Positions 24,996 through 33,320 of a stretch of DNA of 64,000 bases are shown here, piece by piece. A program made the translations under genes and the position numbers. Source of the stretch: CAVPNY01 sp963706905 (GTDB lineage Bacteria; Chloroflexota; Anaerolineae; Anaerolineales; UBA4823). The notes beneath the pieces were generated by a model. It had not been told where the DNA came from. It worked only from the letters and a program-made list of their open reading frames with translations, and searched no databases. Location of the stretch: assembly GCA_963706905.1 (NCBI GenBank), contig CAVPNY010000011.1, forward strand, positions 349,957 to 413,956. Direction: 5' to 3'. Every line of letters begins with the position of its first letter. Position 1 is the stretch's first letter.

Positions 24996-25346
24996 ATGTC
25001 TCGAGTAAAGACCGGCCCTTACCGGCACAGGCGTCATAAGAAAATCCTCAAGATGGCTGAAGGTCAGTTCAGCGCTCGTCACCGTCTTTTCCGGACGGCC
25101 AACGAATCTATGCTGCATAGCATGTGGTACGCCTACCGTGACCGGCGCAACCGTCGGCGAGATCTACGCCGTTTGTGGATCGCCCGCATCAACGCCGCAG
25201 CCCGGATGAATGGCACGACCTACAGCCGCTTGGTCCACGACATGAAGCAAACTAATATCGCGCTGAACCGCAAAATGCTCGCTGATCTGGCTGTGCGCGA
25301 TCCGCAGGCATTCACTGCTGTCGTCGCCAAAGCGCAAGCCGGCTGA
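24996..25346 (+). CDS. rplT: 50S ribosomal protein L20
   Basis: A 116-residue basic protein needed early in 50S assembly. It begins MSRVKTGPYRHRRHKKILK and contains WIARINAAARMNGTTYSRL, both diagnostic. The start has GCAGGAG upstream. The 104-bp gap after rpmI is rich in GC stems and could hold an autoregulatory leader, as L20 controls this operon in other bacteria, but I cannot show that here. Confidence 0.97.
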   Translation: MSRVKTGPYRHRRHKKILKMAEGQFSARHRLFRTANESMLHSMWYAYRDRRNRRRDLRRLWIARINAAARMNGTTYSRLVHDMKQTNIALNRKMLADLAVRDPQAFTAVVAKAQAG

Positions 25347-25386
25347 TCGATTCTCTCTAAACACGTCAACTGAAGCTGAATAATCA

Positions 25387-25408
25387 GGGCAGGTCTTCCT
25401 GCCCTATT
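25387..25408 (+). terminator. Terminator of the infC operon
   Basis: GGGCAGG and CCTGCCC form a 7-bp stem with a TCTT loop about 40 bp after rplT, followed by TATTTA. It is a plausible intrinsic terminator with a short T-tract. Confidence 0.6.
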
Positions 25409-25520
25409 TAGGTTAATCCTGTTATCAGTGAAAGCCTGACTATGGACGTAATCTAACCTGACAGGAGTGGCGGGGGCTTCTTTATTGTTCAACGTTGGCG
25501 TTATTGCAGTACGGTGCGCG

Positions 25521-25549
25521 TTGACGCAAGAAGTTCAGGGTGCTACAAT
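25521..25549 (+). promoter_or_regulatory. Promoter of the macrodomain gene
   Basis: TTGACG (25521-25526) and TACAAT (25544-25549) with exactly 17 bp between them form a strong sigma-70-type promoter. The ATG at 25566 is only 17 bp past the -10 box, so the leader would be about 10 nt. Confidence 0.75.
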
Positions 25550-25565
25550 CCAGGCAGAGTGTTTT

Positions 25566-26180
25566 ATGAGTGTAGTGATCTTGGAATCAACACTGGCTAA
25601 AGGACGACAGCTGCAGATCGCCCTGGGTGATCTGACGGAAGAGAGTGTCGATGCGATCGTCAATGCTGCCAATTCCCACCTACAACACGGCGGTGGTGTT
25701 GCGGGTGCGATCCTGCGTAAAGGTGGTATGCGGATTCAAGATGAAAGCAATACCTGGGTGAGAGAGCATGGCCCGGTTTCCCATGCTCAGCCGGCTTATA
25801 CCAGCGCGGGAAAGCTCCCTTGCTTCTATGTAATCCATGCTGTTGGGCCAGTATGGGGTGAGGGGGATGAAGACCTCAAGCTGGCTGCTGCGGTGAGTGG
25901 ATCATTATCCGTTGCTTCCCGGCTGGGGCTTAACTCGATTGCTCTACCGGCAATATCAACTGGCATCTTTGGTTTTCCCAAAGATCGAGCTGCTCGCATT
26001 ATCCTGACTGCCATCCTGGACTATCTCCAGAGCAACCCCGAATCGAACTTGAAATTGGTGCGCCTGACTTTATTTGATCATGACACTGTGGAGGTATTTA
26101 GATCAGCGTGGGTGGAGATTATCAAAGGAAGAGCGGATGCAGGCAGTGTTCATCCAGCGGATATTTTGGAAGGCAATTGA
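25566..26180 (+). CDS. Macrodomain protein (ADP-ribose/O-acetyl-ADP-ribose hydrolase-like)
   Basis: A 204-residue cytoplasmic protein. The macrodomain signature VDAIVNAANSHLQHGGGVAGAI (residue block 27-48, given as VDAIVNAANS and HGGGVAGAI) binds ADP-ribose, and the second loop reads ALPAISTGIFGFP. Such enzymes remove ADP-ribose from proteins or hydrolyse O-acetyl-ADP-ribose. The start at 25566 puts the ATG just after a strong promoter. The next gene, an RNA methyltransferase, begins 8 bp downstream. Confidence 0.93.
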   Translation: MSVVILESTLAKGRQLQIALGDLTEESVDAIVNAANSHLQHGGGVAGAILRKGGMRIQDESNTWVREHGPVSHAQPAYTSAGKLPCFYVIHAVGPVWGEGDEDLKLAAAVSGSLSVASRLGLNSIALPAISTGIFGFPKDRAARIILTAILDYLQSNPESNLKLVRLTLFDHDTVEVFRSAWVEIIKGRADAGSVHPADILEGN

Positions 26181-26188
26181 TTGAGGAT

Positions 26189-26971
26189 ATGATTACCTCA
26201 TTGGGTAATCCGAAAATTCAGCGCGTGCGGGCGTTGCTTGCCCATACTAAAGACCGGCGAGAGGCACAGGCATTCGTTGTCGAGGGAGTGCGTCTGGCTG
26301 AAGAAGCCCAGAATGCAAATTGGCCAGTTGAGCTATTATTGTTTACTGAGGACCTGGTTGAACGCGGTCGGGCGGTTGTGGATGCAATGAGGGAACGCGG
26401 GGCAGAAATCGTTAGCGTATCACCTCAAGTGATGCGTTCGATCAGTGATACTGAAACGCCGCAGGGTATTTTGGTCGTTCTGCGCAAACAGACGCATATC
26501 CTAGCGGAGCAACTCGATTTTGTTTTCATACCCGATGGGGTGCGCGATCCAGGCAACCTGGGGGGCATGCTGCGCACGGCGGCAGCAGCGGGTGTCCGGG
26601 CCGTCTTCCTGCCACCGGGAACAGTCGATGCGTATGCTCCCAAGGTTCTGCGGGCAGGTATGGGCGCTCACTTTCGCTTACCGATCCTCGAGCTTGGCTG
26701 GCAAGAAATTAAAACCAGGTTGGAAGATAATGGTTTGCAGATATACCTGGCTGTAAACCACTCCGGCGAGCGCTATGACCAGGCAGATCTGCGTTGCCCC
26801 CTGGCGCTGATTATTGGCAGCGAAGCCAGCGGCGCCAGTCTGGATGCGGAACGACTGGCCGAGGCACGTCTGCAAATCCCTATGGCTGGTGCAGTCGAAT
26901 CCCTCAACGCGGCCGCTGCTGCAGCGGTATTGCTTTTTGAAGTTGTGCGACAGAGAGGCAACCAACCTTGA
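26189..26971 (+). CDS. SpoU/TrmH-family RNA 2'-O-methyltransferase
   Basis: A 260-residue protein. The N-terminal substrate-binding domain (about 1-95) has the RRxxxxAFVVEGVRL segment. The C-terminal SPOUT knot contains IPDGVRDPGNLGGMLRTAAA, LIIGSEASGAS and IPMAGAVESLNAAAAAAV, the three motifs of the TrmH/RlmB group. It methylates a ribose in rRNA or tRNA; the exact site is not predictable. It overlaps the start of the DUF711 gene by 4 bp. Confidence 0.93.
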   Translation: MITSLGNPKIQRVRALLAHTKDRREAQAFVVEGVRLAEEAQNANWPVELLLFTEDLVERGRAVVDAMRERGAEIVSVSPQVMRSISDTETPQGILVVLRKQTHILAEQLDFVFIPDGVRDPGNLGGMLRTAAAAGVRAVFLPPGTVDAYAPKVLRAGMGAHFRLPILELGWQEIKTRLEDNGLQIYLAVNHSGERYDQADLRCPLALIIGSEASGASLDAERLAEARLQIPMAGAVESLNAAAAAAVLLFEVVRQRGNQP

Positions 26972-28197
26972 AAATTCGATCGATCACCTTTTTTTTGAAT
27001 CCAAACTGGCCGCTCGATGTTGACCGAATCCGAAAATCGGGCGAATTTTTGGCTGAAGCGCGCCTGATTTTTGAAAAAGCCGGTTACGAAGTGCAAACAA
27101 CCCGGTTGGCGACGGTTCCTTTTCCTCAATTACTGGGCAGTCACCTGGAACGAGAGGCAGTCCAGTTTGCACTAGAGTTAGAGCAGCAGGCCAGAATGGC
27201 AGGTTTCGATTACATTTCCCTGGGACCTGCGCTGCCAGGTGTAATGGAGAGCTATGCGGTCATTCCGCAGATCTTGACCATCGCACCAGCAATATTTTTA
27301 GGAGGAGTAATGGCTGACGCCCAGGCGGGGATTTCCCTGCCTGCGGTGCGTGCGTGTGCTCGTACGATTTGAGATCTCGCTCCAATCACACCGGATGGAT
27401 TCACCAACCTGCGCTTCGCTGCCCTGGCCAATGTCCCGCCTGGTTCGCCCTTCTTCCCTGCCGCCTATCATGCTGGGGATGAACCGGCCTTCGCGCTGGC
27501 TACTGAGGCGGCTGATTTGATTGTGGATGCGGTTAGTGAGGCAGACAGTCTGGAACAGGCACGCCGACGGATCGTATCTGCTCTGGAAGACCACTCAGCC
27601 AGGTTAGGGCAGGTGGGTGAGGCCTTGGCGACGCGTTTTCAGATAGAATTCAAGGGCATTGATTTTTCTCCCGCTCCCTTCCCGAGTCGCGAGTGCTCGC
27701 TGGGCGATGCGGTGGAGCGTCTTGGGATTCCGGCTTTGGGGTTGCCAGGAACCCTGGCGGGCATGGCCTTCCTCGCTGAAAGCATTGACCGGGCGCGATT
27801 CTCACGCACGGGCTTCAGCGGGTTGATGTTGCCGGTCCTGGAGGATGCCGTTCTGGCTGAGCGAGCGGCGGAGGGTAGCCTGACGATCACCGACTTGCTG
27901 CTTTATTCAGCGGTATGCGGAACTGGTTTGGATACCATCCCATTGCCCGGGGATGTGACCGAAGAGCAATTGGCAGCGGTCTTACTGGATCTGGCTGCTC
28001 TGGCTCAGCGGCTGGAAAAGTCACTCACTGCCAGATTGATGCCGGTGCCGGGTAAAATTGCCGGCGATCCCACTGGTTTTGATTTTGCATTCTTTGCCAA
28101 CAGCCGGGTGATGACGATCCGTTCCCAGCCACTGGTGGGGTTATTCAGCAGCGATGAGATCTTTGATTTGAAAGCCAGAATCAGGCCAGCAAGCTGA
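26968..28197 (+). pseudogene. DUF711 family gene interrupted by an in-frame TGA
   Basis: One continuous frame of 410 codons with a single TGA at 27370-27372. The first 134 residues (MKIRSITFFLNPNWPLD to RACARTI) and everything after the TGA (DLAPITPDGFTNLRFAALAN onward) both belong to DUF711, an uncharacterised family near the formate-lyase/UPF0210 group. There is no frameshift. A C-to-T change in an Arg CGA, a G-to-A change in Trp TGG, a sequence error or readthrough could explain it. I see no convincing stem-loop just after the TGA that would suggest selenocysteine. The gene is coupled to the methyltransferase upstream and its stop abuts that of the convergent ArsR gene. Confidence 0.8.
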
Positions 28198-28779
28198 TCA
28201 ATCAGCCGGCTCGACCAGCCAATATTCGGCTCCGCTGGAGCTGCGCGCCAGTAAACCCGCCCCGACCAGCTCCCGCCGCAAGGAAGCGGTGTCTTGATGA
28301 TGACGGGAGAGGATAGTGTTGAGTTCTTTCTCGCTGTAGCGCACCCCCGGTTCGAACGAGCGTGCCAGATAGCGCAGGATAATGTCCAGCTTCTTGCGCT
28401 GGGCCGGGATGTTTTTCAAACTCCCATCCGGTAAAGTGAAATCTGCCAATACTTTGCGATCATAGGCGTCCATGTCTACCTCGGCTGCAATGGTCGGAAG
28501 GGTTTCTTTTGCCAGCAGATGCTGAGCAATGGTTTCCAGGGCTTTCGGCTCAAGCTGGTATATATTGTAGTAGCTATTGGCCCGGGCGCTTACCAGCCCA
28601 GCTTCGGACAGAATCGCGAGGTGGTGGGAAGCTGTTGACGAGCTTAAATTTAGTAAACCAGCTAATTTTTCGACACTCAGGTTTTCTTTAGCTAACAAAC
28701 CCAGGATCTTCAAGCGATTGGCATCTGCCATAGCTTTAAAAAACATCAATAGCTGATCTGGTTGGATGGATCCGTTCAT
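28198..28779 (-). CDS. ArsR-family regulator with DUF2087 domain (copy 2)
   Basis: A 193-residue protein. The N-terminal winged helix (about 5-85; DANRLKILGLLAKENLSVEK, then SSSTASHHLAILSEAGLV) is of the ArsR type. The C-terminal domain (about 115-190) matches DUF2087: DFTLPDGSLKNIPAQRKKLD, YSEKELNTILSRHHQDTASL and RRELVGAGLL. No ArsR metal-binding CxC is visible, so the signal is unknown. The start at 28779 has AAAGG upstream. It lies 28 bp downstream of a paralogue of the same design. Confidence 0.85.
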   Translation of the reverse strand: MNGSIQPDQLLMFFKAMADANRLKILGLLAKENLSVEKLAGLLNLSSSTASHHLAILSEAGLVSARANSYYNIYQLEPKALETIAQHLLAKETLPTIAAEVDMDAYDRKVLADFTLPDGSLKNIPAQRKKLDIILRYLARSFEPGVRYSEKELNTILSRHHQDTASLRRELVGAGLLARSSSGAEYWLVEPAD

Positions 28780-28807
28780 GGATTGGCTGCCTTTCCGCAT
28801 ATATCGC

Positions 28808-29380
28808 CTATTTTTTACACCAATAAACGGATCCATCGCGCTCGCGGTCCAGGTATTGGAAATCGACCAGGTAACGCCGTAAGGTGGAGGTGTCCGGATG
28901 GAAACGAGCCAGAATTTCGTTGACATCTTTTTCTGTGTACCGGTGCTCTTTGTCAAAGGCATCATAGACATAATTGAGCACCGCCTGAATTTTCTTGGTC
29001 TGCATGGGAATCTGCTTCAAGCGGCCGTCGGGGCGGGTATAGTTCAACACGATCTTGCGATCCTCCGGTGAGTATTTACCTTCCGGGATATCTGCAGTTT
29101 TTCGAATGGCTGCCAGGCGCTGGCGTGCGATAGCTTCCACATAGCGCGTATCCAACTCGTAGACGACACCAGCCTCGGTCTGCCTGGTTACGACTACACC
29201 GGCCTGGAGCAGCAACTCCAGGTGGCGTGCCACTTGAGCAGGGTGCAACTGTGAACGGGCTGAGAGATCGCTGGCGGAGGCGGTTCCTTCAGCCAGCACA
29301 CCGATTAGCTTCAGCCGGTTTTCATCGCTGATCGCTTTAATAAAGGCTTCCTGATCAGATGGGATGGTTGGGGTGCTCAT
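28808..29380 (-). CDS. ArsR-family regulator with DUF2087 domain (copy 1)
   Basis: A 190-residue protein with the same two-domain layout as the downstream gene: an ArsR-like winged helix (SDENRLKLIGVLAEG, HPAQVARHLELLLQAGVVV) and a DUF2087 domain (NYTRPDGRLKQIPMQTKK, YTEKDVNEILARFHPDTSTL). The two proteins are clearly paralogues that have diverged. It is the first gene after a strong promoter with an overlapping palindrome, and it is probably self-regulated. Confidence 0.87.
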   Translation of the reverse strand: MSTPTIPSDQEAFIKAISDENRLKLIGVLAEGTASASDLSARSQLHPAQVARHLELLLQAGVVVTRQTEAGVVYELDTRYVEAIARQRLAAIRKTADIPEGKYSPEDRKIVLNYTRPDGRLKQIPMQTKKIQAVLNYVYDAFDKEHRYTEKDVNEILARFHPDTSTLRRYLVDFQYLDRERDGSVYWCKK

Positions 29381-29400
29381 GTTTACCTCGGTAAAACTAA

Positions 29401-29447
29401 TTCGATATTCATCGAAATAATTATATCGTATTAGAGCTATCTGTCAA
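29401..29447 (-). promoter_or_regulatory. Promoter with palindromic operator for the ArsR-DUF2087 pair
   Basis: On the minus strand TTGACA (29447-29442) and TATAAT (29425-29420) are spaced by 16 bp, a near-perfect promoter. Directly downstream of the -10 box, TTCGAT-ATTC-ATCGAA (29401-29416) is a perfect 6-bp inverted repeat, positioned where a bound repressor would block initiation. The most economical reading is autorepression by the adjoining ArsR-like protein. Confidence 0.75.
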
Positions 29448-29464
29448 GGGTTTGAAAGTGAATC

Positions 29465-29494
29465 AAAAAGATGGCCGGTCGGGGCCATCTTTTT
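29465..29494. terminator. Terminator of uvrA
   Basis: AGATGGCC and GGCCATCT form an 8-bp stem with a 6-nt loop flanked by A- and T-runs on both sides. On the minus strand it ends the uvrA transcript 12 bp after its stop and insulates the ArsR-DUF2087 promoter. Confidence 0.88.
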
Positions 29495-29505
29495 GAAGTT
29501 TCAAG

Positions 29506-32388
29506 CTACTTGCAAAAGTGCCGCAGGAAGTCAGCAGTGTATGAATTGGCGATGGCACAGATTTCTTCCGGTGTCCCTTCAGCAACGATCTCTCCACCGC
29601 CATCGCCACCTTCTGGTCCCAGATCGATCAGGTAATCTGCCACTTTAATAATGTCCAGGTTGTGCTCGATGATTACCACACTGTTGCCAGCATCTACCAA
29701 CCGGTGCAGTACCTCGATTAACTTGTGGACATCAGCAGCGTGTAGGCCAACGGATGGCTCATCCAGCACATAAAGGGTGCTTCCGGTTGAGCGCTTGGAG
29801 AGCTCGCGAGCCAGCTTTACGCGCTGGGCTTCGCCTCCGGACAGGGTAGTCGCCGACTGTCCAACGCGGATATAGCCCAAGCCAACATCTTGAAGAGTTT
29901 TTAATTTATTCACCATTCCTGGAAACGCGGCGAACACTTCCAGGGCGCTATCCACGGTCATATCGAGTACTGCAGCAATGTTGTAGTCTTTGAATTGTAC
30001 TTGGAGGGTTTCACGGTTATAGCGTGATCCATGGCAGACATCACAGGGAACATATACATCCGGCAGGAACTGCATCTCAATGCGCAACTGGCCCTGACCC
30101 TGGCAGGCCTCGCAGCGTCCACCGCGCACGTTGAACGAGAAGCGACCTATTTTATAGCCGCGGATCTTGCTCTCAGGCAGCTCAGCAAAGAGCGAGCGGA
30201 TGTGATCAAACAACCCGGTATAGGTACCTGGGTTAGAGCGCGGGGTGCGTCCGATTGGCGACTGGTCGATATTGATGATCTTATCCAGGTTTTCCAGGCC
30301 ATCTATGCGATCGTGGTCACCCGGTTGGATGCGGGAATTATGCAGGCGACGAGCCAGAGCTTTATACAGGACTTCGATCATCAGGCTGGATTTGCCCGAG
30401 CCGGACACGCCTGTGATACAGACCAATTCACCGAGCGGGATCCGCACGTTGATATTTTTGAGGTTATTCTCCCGAGCTCCGATGATGGTGATGGATTTGC
30501 CATTACCAGTTCGGCGGGTTGATGGAATTGGGATTGTCATCCTGCCTGTGAGATAGGCGCCGGTCAAGGAACGTGGGTTGTTTAGTATCTCCTCTAATGG
30601 GCCGTTGGCGATCACCTCGCCGCCATGCTCGCCAGCCCCAGGACCAAGGTCAACTATCCAATCGGCGCTGCGGATGGTTTCCTCGTCATGCTCGACAATT
30701 AACACCGTGTTGCCCAAATCGCGCAGCCCTTGAAGTGTGCGCAGTAAGCGAGCATTATCACGGGGATGAAGACCAATCGATGGCTCATCCAGGACATATA
30801 GCACTCCCATTAATCGAGAACCGATCTGGGTTGCAAGGCGAATGCGCTGGGCTTCACCGCCAGATAAGCTGGCTGCAGTGCGTTCGAGGGTCAGGTAATC
30901 CAAACCTACATCCACCAGGAATCCTAAGCGGTCGCCAATTTCCTTCAGAATCCGGCTAGCAATAGCACTCTGGCGCGTATTGAACGGTGTGTCTGGTCCA
31001 CCCAGTCGTTTGATCCATTCAAGTGTGCGTAACACTGGCCAACGAGTGACTGTGATAATACTGGAATCATCCACTGTTACAGCCATTGCTTCTGGGCGCA
31101 AGCGGGCACCGCCGCATGTCTGGCAGGGGCGCTCGCTCATCACCTCAGAGATTTTGTCTCGTTGGTACTCAGAGCCAGTTTCATTGAACCTGCGTTCCAG
31201 GTTGCCGATGATTTCTTCAAAAGTTGTCCGGAAAGTAGCCTGGCGTCCATTGCGGTTGTGGTAGTGGACAGTGACTTCTTGGCCATTCGTGCCATATAGA
31301 AGCAACTTCATCTTTTCTGCTGGGATCGAGCGTACTGGCGATGCCAGATCAATATGAAATTCGTGCGCAACTGCTTCCAAAGTTTGCCAGTAGTAACCGC
31401 CCTCTTCCCGGGGACCGCTCCATTCGGGGAGTGCAATTGCGCCTTCACTGAGTGACAGATCTGGATCTGGGATAAGCAAGTCAGGATCGATCTCCAGCCT
31501 GCCTCCCAGTCCCTGGCAGTTTGGGCATGCGCCGTGTGGCGTATTGAATGAAAAGGTGCGTGGTTCGATCTCAGGCAGGCTGACGCCGTGCTCCGGGCAG
31601 GCCAGATGCTCCGAAAAATAGATGTCGCTCGGCTTTTTCGGATCGGTGATATCCTGAATGATTAGATAACCCTCACCGAACTTCAGAGCGGTTTCGGTGG
31701 AATCAGTCAGACGCGAGCGAAAATTCCGGACTTCTTCGGGATCAGTCGAGTGACGAATCACCAAGCGGTCGACCACCGCTTCGATGGCATGGTTTTTATA
31801 GCGGTCGAGAATGATCTCCTGGTCAAGGTCATATATCTGACCATCAACGCGAGCGTGTACGAAACCTGCCTTCTGAATCTCATCCAGCACGGCTTGATGG
31901 ACACCCTTGCGCCCGCGTACCACTGGTGCCAGGATGATCAGGCGAGAGTCCTCAGGTAATGCCTCTATTTTATCTACGACTTCCTGAGCTGACTGGCGGG
32001 TAACTTCCCGGCCACAGATCGGGCAGTGCGGGATCCCAACGCGGGCATAGAGCAAACGCAAGTAATCATAGACTTCGGTGACAGTGCCAACCGTGGAGCG
32101 AGGGTTATGAGAGACACCTTTTTGATCGATGGAGACTGCTGGCGAGAGACCATCGATATAGTCTACATCGGGTTTGTCCATCTGGCCCAGGAATTGGCGG
32201 GCATAAGCGGAGAGTGACTTAACATAACGTCGCTGACCTTCCGCGAAGATAGTGTCGAAAGCCAATGAAGATTTGCCAGAACCGGACAGGCCCGTGATAA
32301 CGACCAGCTGATCGCGCGGGATCTCAACAGTAATATTCTTTAAGTTATGTTCCCGGGCACCGACGACGCGAATGAGATTTTGAGACAT
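29506..32388 (-). CDS. uvrA: Excinuclease ABC subunit A
   Basis: A 960-residue DNA-damage sensor of nucleotide excision repair. It has two ABC ATPase modules, each with Walker A (GLSGSGKSSLAFD near 32-44; GVSGSGKSSL near 650) and signature (LSGGEAQRIRLATQ; LSGGEAQRVKLARE). Zinc-binding cysteine pairs are seen in HCPICGREV and in CEACQGQGQL with CDVCHGSRY. Length and domain order are normal. The ATG has AAGG upstream. It is transcribed alone and has its own terminator. Confidence 0.98.
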   Translation of the reverse strand: MSQNLIRVVGAREHNLKNITVEIPRDQLVVITGLSGSGKSSLAFDTIFAEGQRRYVKSLSAYARQFLGQMDKPDVDYIDGLSPAVSIDQKGVSHNPRSTVGTVTEVYDYLRLLYARVGIPHCPICGREVTRQSAQEVVDKIEALPEDSRLIILAPVVRGRKGVHQAVLDEIQKAGFVHARVDGQIYDLDQEIILDRYKNHAIEAVVDRLVIRHSTDPEEVRNFRSRLTDSTETALKFGEGYLIIQDITDPKKPSDIYFSEHLACPEHGVSLPEIEPRTFSFNTPHGACPNCQGLGGRLEIDPDLLIPDPDLSLSEGAIALPEWSGPREEGGYYWQTLEAVAHEFHIDLASPVRSIPAEKMKLLLYGTNGQEVTVHYHNRNGRQATFRTTFEEIIGNLERRFNETGSEYQRDKISEVMSERPCQTCGGARLRPEAMAVTVDDSSIITVTRWPVLRTLEWIKRLGGPDTPFNTRQSAIASRILKEIGDRLGFLVDVGLDYLTLERTAASLSGGEAQRIRLATQIGSRLMGVLYVLDEPSIGLHPRDNARLLRTLQGLRDLGNTVLIVEHDEETIRSADWIVDLGPGAGEHGGEVIANGPLEEILNNPRSLTGAYLTGRMTIPIPSTRRTGNGKSITIIGARENNLKNINVRIPLGELVCITGVSGSGKSSLMIEVLYKALARRLHNSRIQPGDHDRIDGLENLDKIINIDQSPIGRTPRSNPGTYTGLFDHIRSLFAELPESKIRGYKIGRFSFNVRGGRCEACQGQGQLRIEMQFLPDVYVPCDVCHGSRYNRETLQVQFKDYNIAAVLDMTVDSALEVFAAFPGMVNKLKTLQDVGLGYIRVGQSATTLSGGEAQRVKLARELSKRSTGSTLYVLDEPSVGLHAADVHKLIEVLHRLVDAGNSVVIIEHNLDIIKVADYLIDLGPEGGDGGGEIVAEGTPEEICAIANSYTADFLRHFCK

Positions 32389-32562
32389 AGTATGACCTTA
32401 CAACTATATTCGAATGTAAATCCACCTTTTGGGGATTATAGCACAAATGTTTTAGTTACAGGAGAGCTTTCCACCAGAGATGTTTTTAACCTGGAACGAA
32501 GTACAATTATACTACCCGGTTTGCATTACCAAATCACAGACTAAACCAGCGAGCGAATACTG

Positions 32563-32880
32563 ATGGATTTTATTAAGAAACTAAATAAGTTTATGTCTGC
32601 CTCTAGTGAAAAAGATGGGGATGCCTTTTGGGTATATGCGCGTTGTGCCGGGTGCGGGGAAAAACTATGCACCCGAATTAGCCTTTATAATGATCTCAGC
32701 ATTGACTTTGGTGAAGGAGAAATTCAAGATATTTATATTTGCCGAAAGACTCTGGTTGGAAATCAGCAATGCTTCCGGCGGATCGAGATCCAGTTGACCT
32801 TCAATTCGAATCGCAAAATAATAGGGCGGGAGATCGTTGGTGGTGAGTTTATCTCAGTCGAAGAATTCGATGCCAGCTGA
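32563..32880 (+). CDS. Small cysteine-containing protein of unknown function
   Basis: A 105-residue cytoplasmic protein. It has a CAGCGEKLC cluster near residue 28 and two further cysteines (YICRKTLVGNQQCFRR), a pattern compatible with one zinc site. The rest is β-rich and ends with a conserved-looking IGREIVGGEFISVEEFD. I do not recognise a family. The start at 32563 is the only good candidate. It is divergent from uvrA and convergent with the methylmalonyl-CoA epimerase gene. Confidence 0.65.
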   Translation: MDFIKKLNKFMSASSEKDGDAFWVYARCAGCGEKLCTRISLYNDLSIDFGEGEIQDIYICRKTLVGNQQCFRRIEIQLTFNSNRKIIGREIVGGEFISVEEFDAS

Positions 32881-32888
32881 GCCAAAGA

Positions 32889-33296
32889 TCAAGGCTTCTC
32901 ATAAAGCTCTACCAGTACGCCGTGGGTACTTTCGGGATGAATAAAAGCTATGCGGTTACCGCCAGCGCCAATGGTAGGTGTTTCATTGATCAACCGTACT
33001 CCCTTGATTTTCAGGGCATCCAGGACTTCTTGAATCCCATCCACCTCAAAGCAGATGTGGTGCATGCCGGGGCCACGTTTCTGCAAGAAACGGGCAACAC
33101 CTGAATTGTCCGTGGTCGGTTTCACCAGCTCGATTTCGCTCTCACCTGTTGGAAGAAAAGCGACAATAGCCTTCTGTTCGGCTACGTCCTCAACATGCTC
33201 CAGGTTCAATCCAAGCGCTTCTTGCCAGAATCCCAGGGCGCTTTGAATGTCGTCGACAACGATGGCAATATGATCGATTCGCTTAATTCCAGGCAT
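32889..33296 (-). CDS. mce: Methylmalonyl-CoA epimerase
   Basis: A 135-residue glyoxalase-fold enzyme that interconverts (S)- and (R)-methylmalonyl-CoA. Metal ligands are visible: His in RIDHIAIVVDD, His in GMHHICFEVDG and Glu in VLVELYE. AAGGAG precedes the ATG. It sits 24 bp downstream of the methylmalonyl-CoA mutase large-subunit gene, which fixes its role in propionyl-CoA or succinyl-CoA metabolism. Confidence 0.94.
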   Translation of the reverse strand: MPGIKRIDHIAIVVDDIQSALGFWQEALGLNLEHVEDVAEQKAIVAFLPTGESEIELVKPTTDNSGVARFLQKRGPGMHHICFEVDGIQEVLDALKIKGVRLINETPTIGAGGNRIAFIHPESTHGVLVELYEKP

Positions 33297-33320
33297 GGAT
33301 TGTTCTCTCCTTATTGAAAA

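Noticed and set aside
27370..27372. Selenocysteine codon in the DUF711 gene
   Set aside because: I see no convincing stem-loop just downstream and the family has no known Cys at this position; a mutation or base error is simpler.
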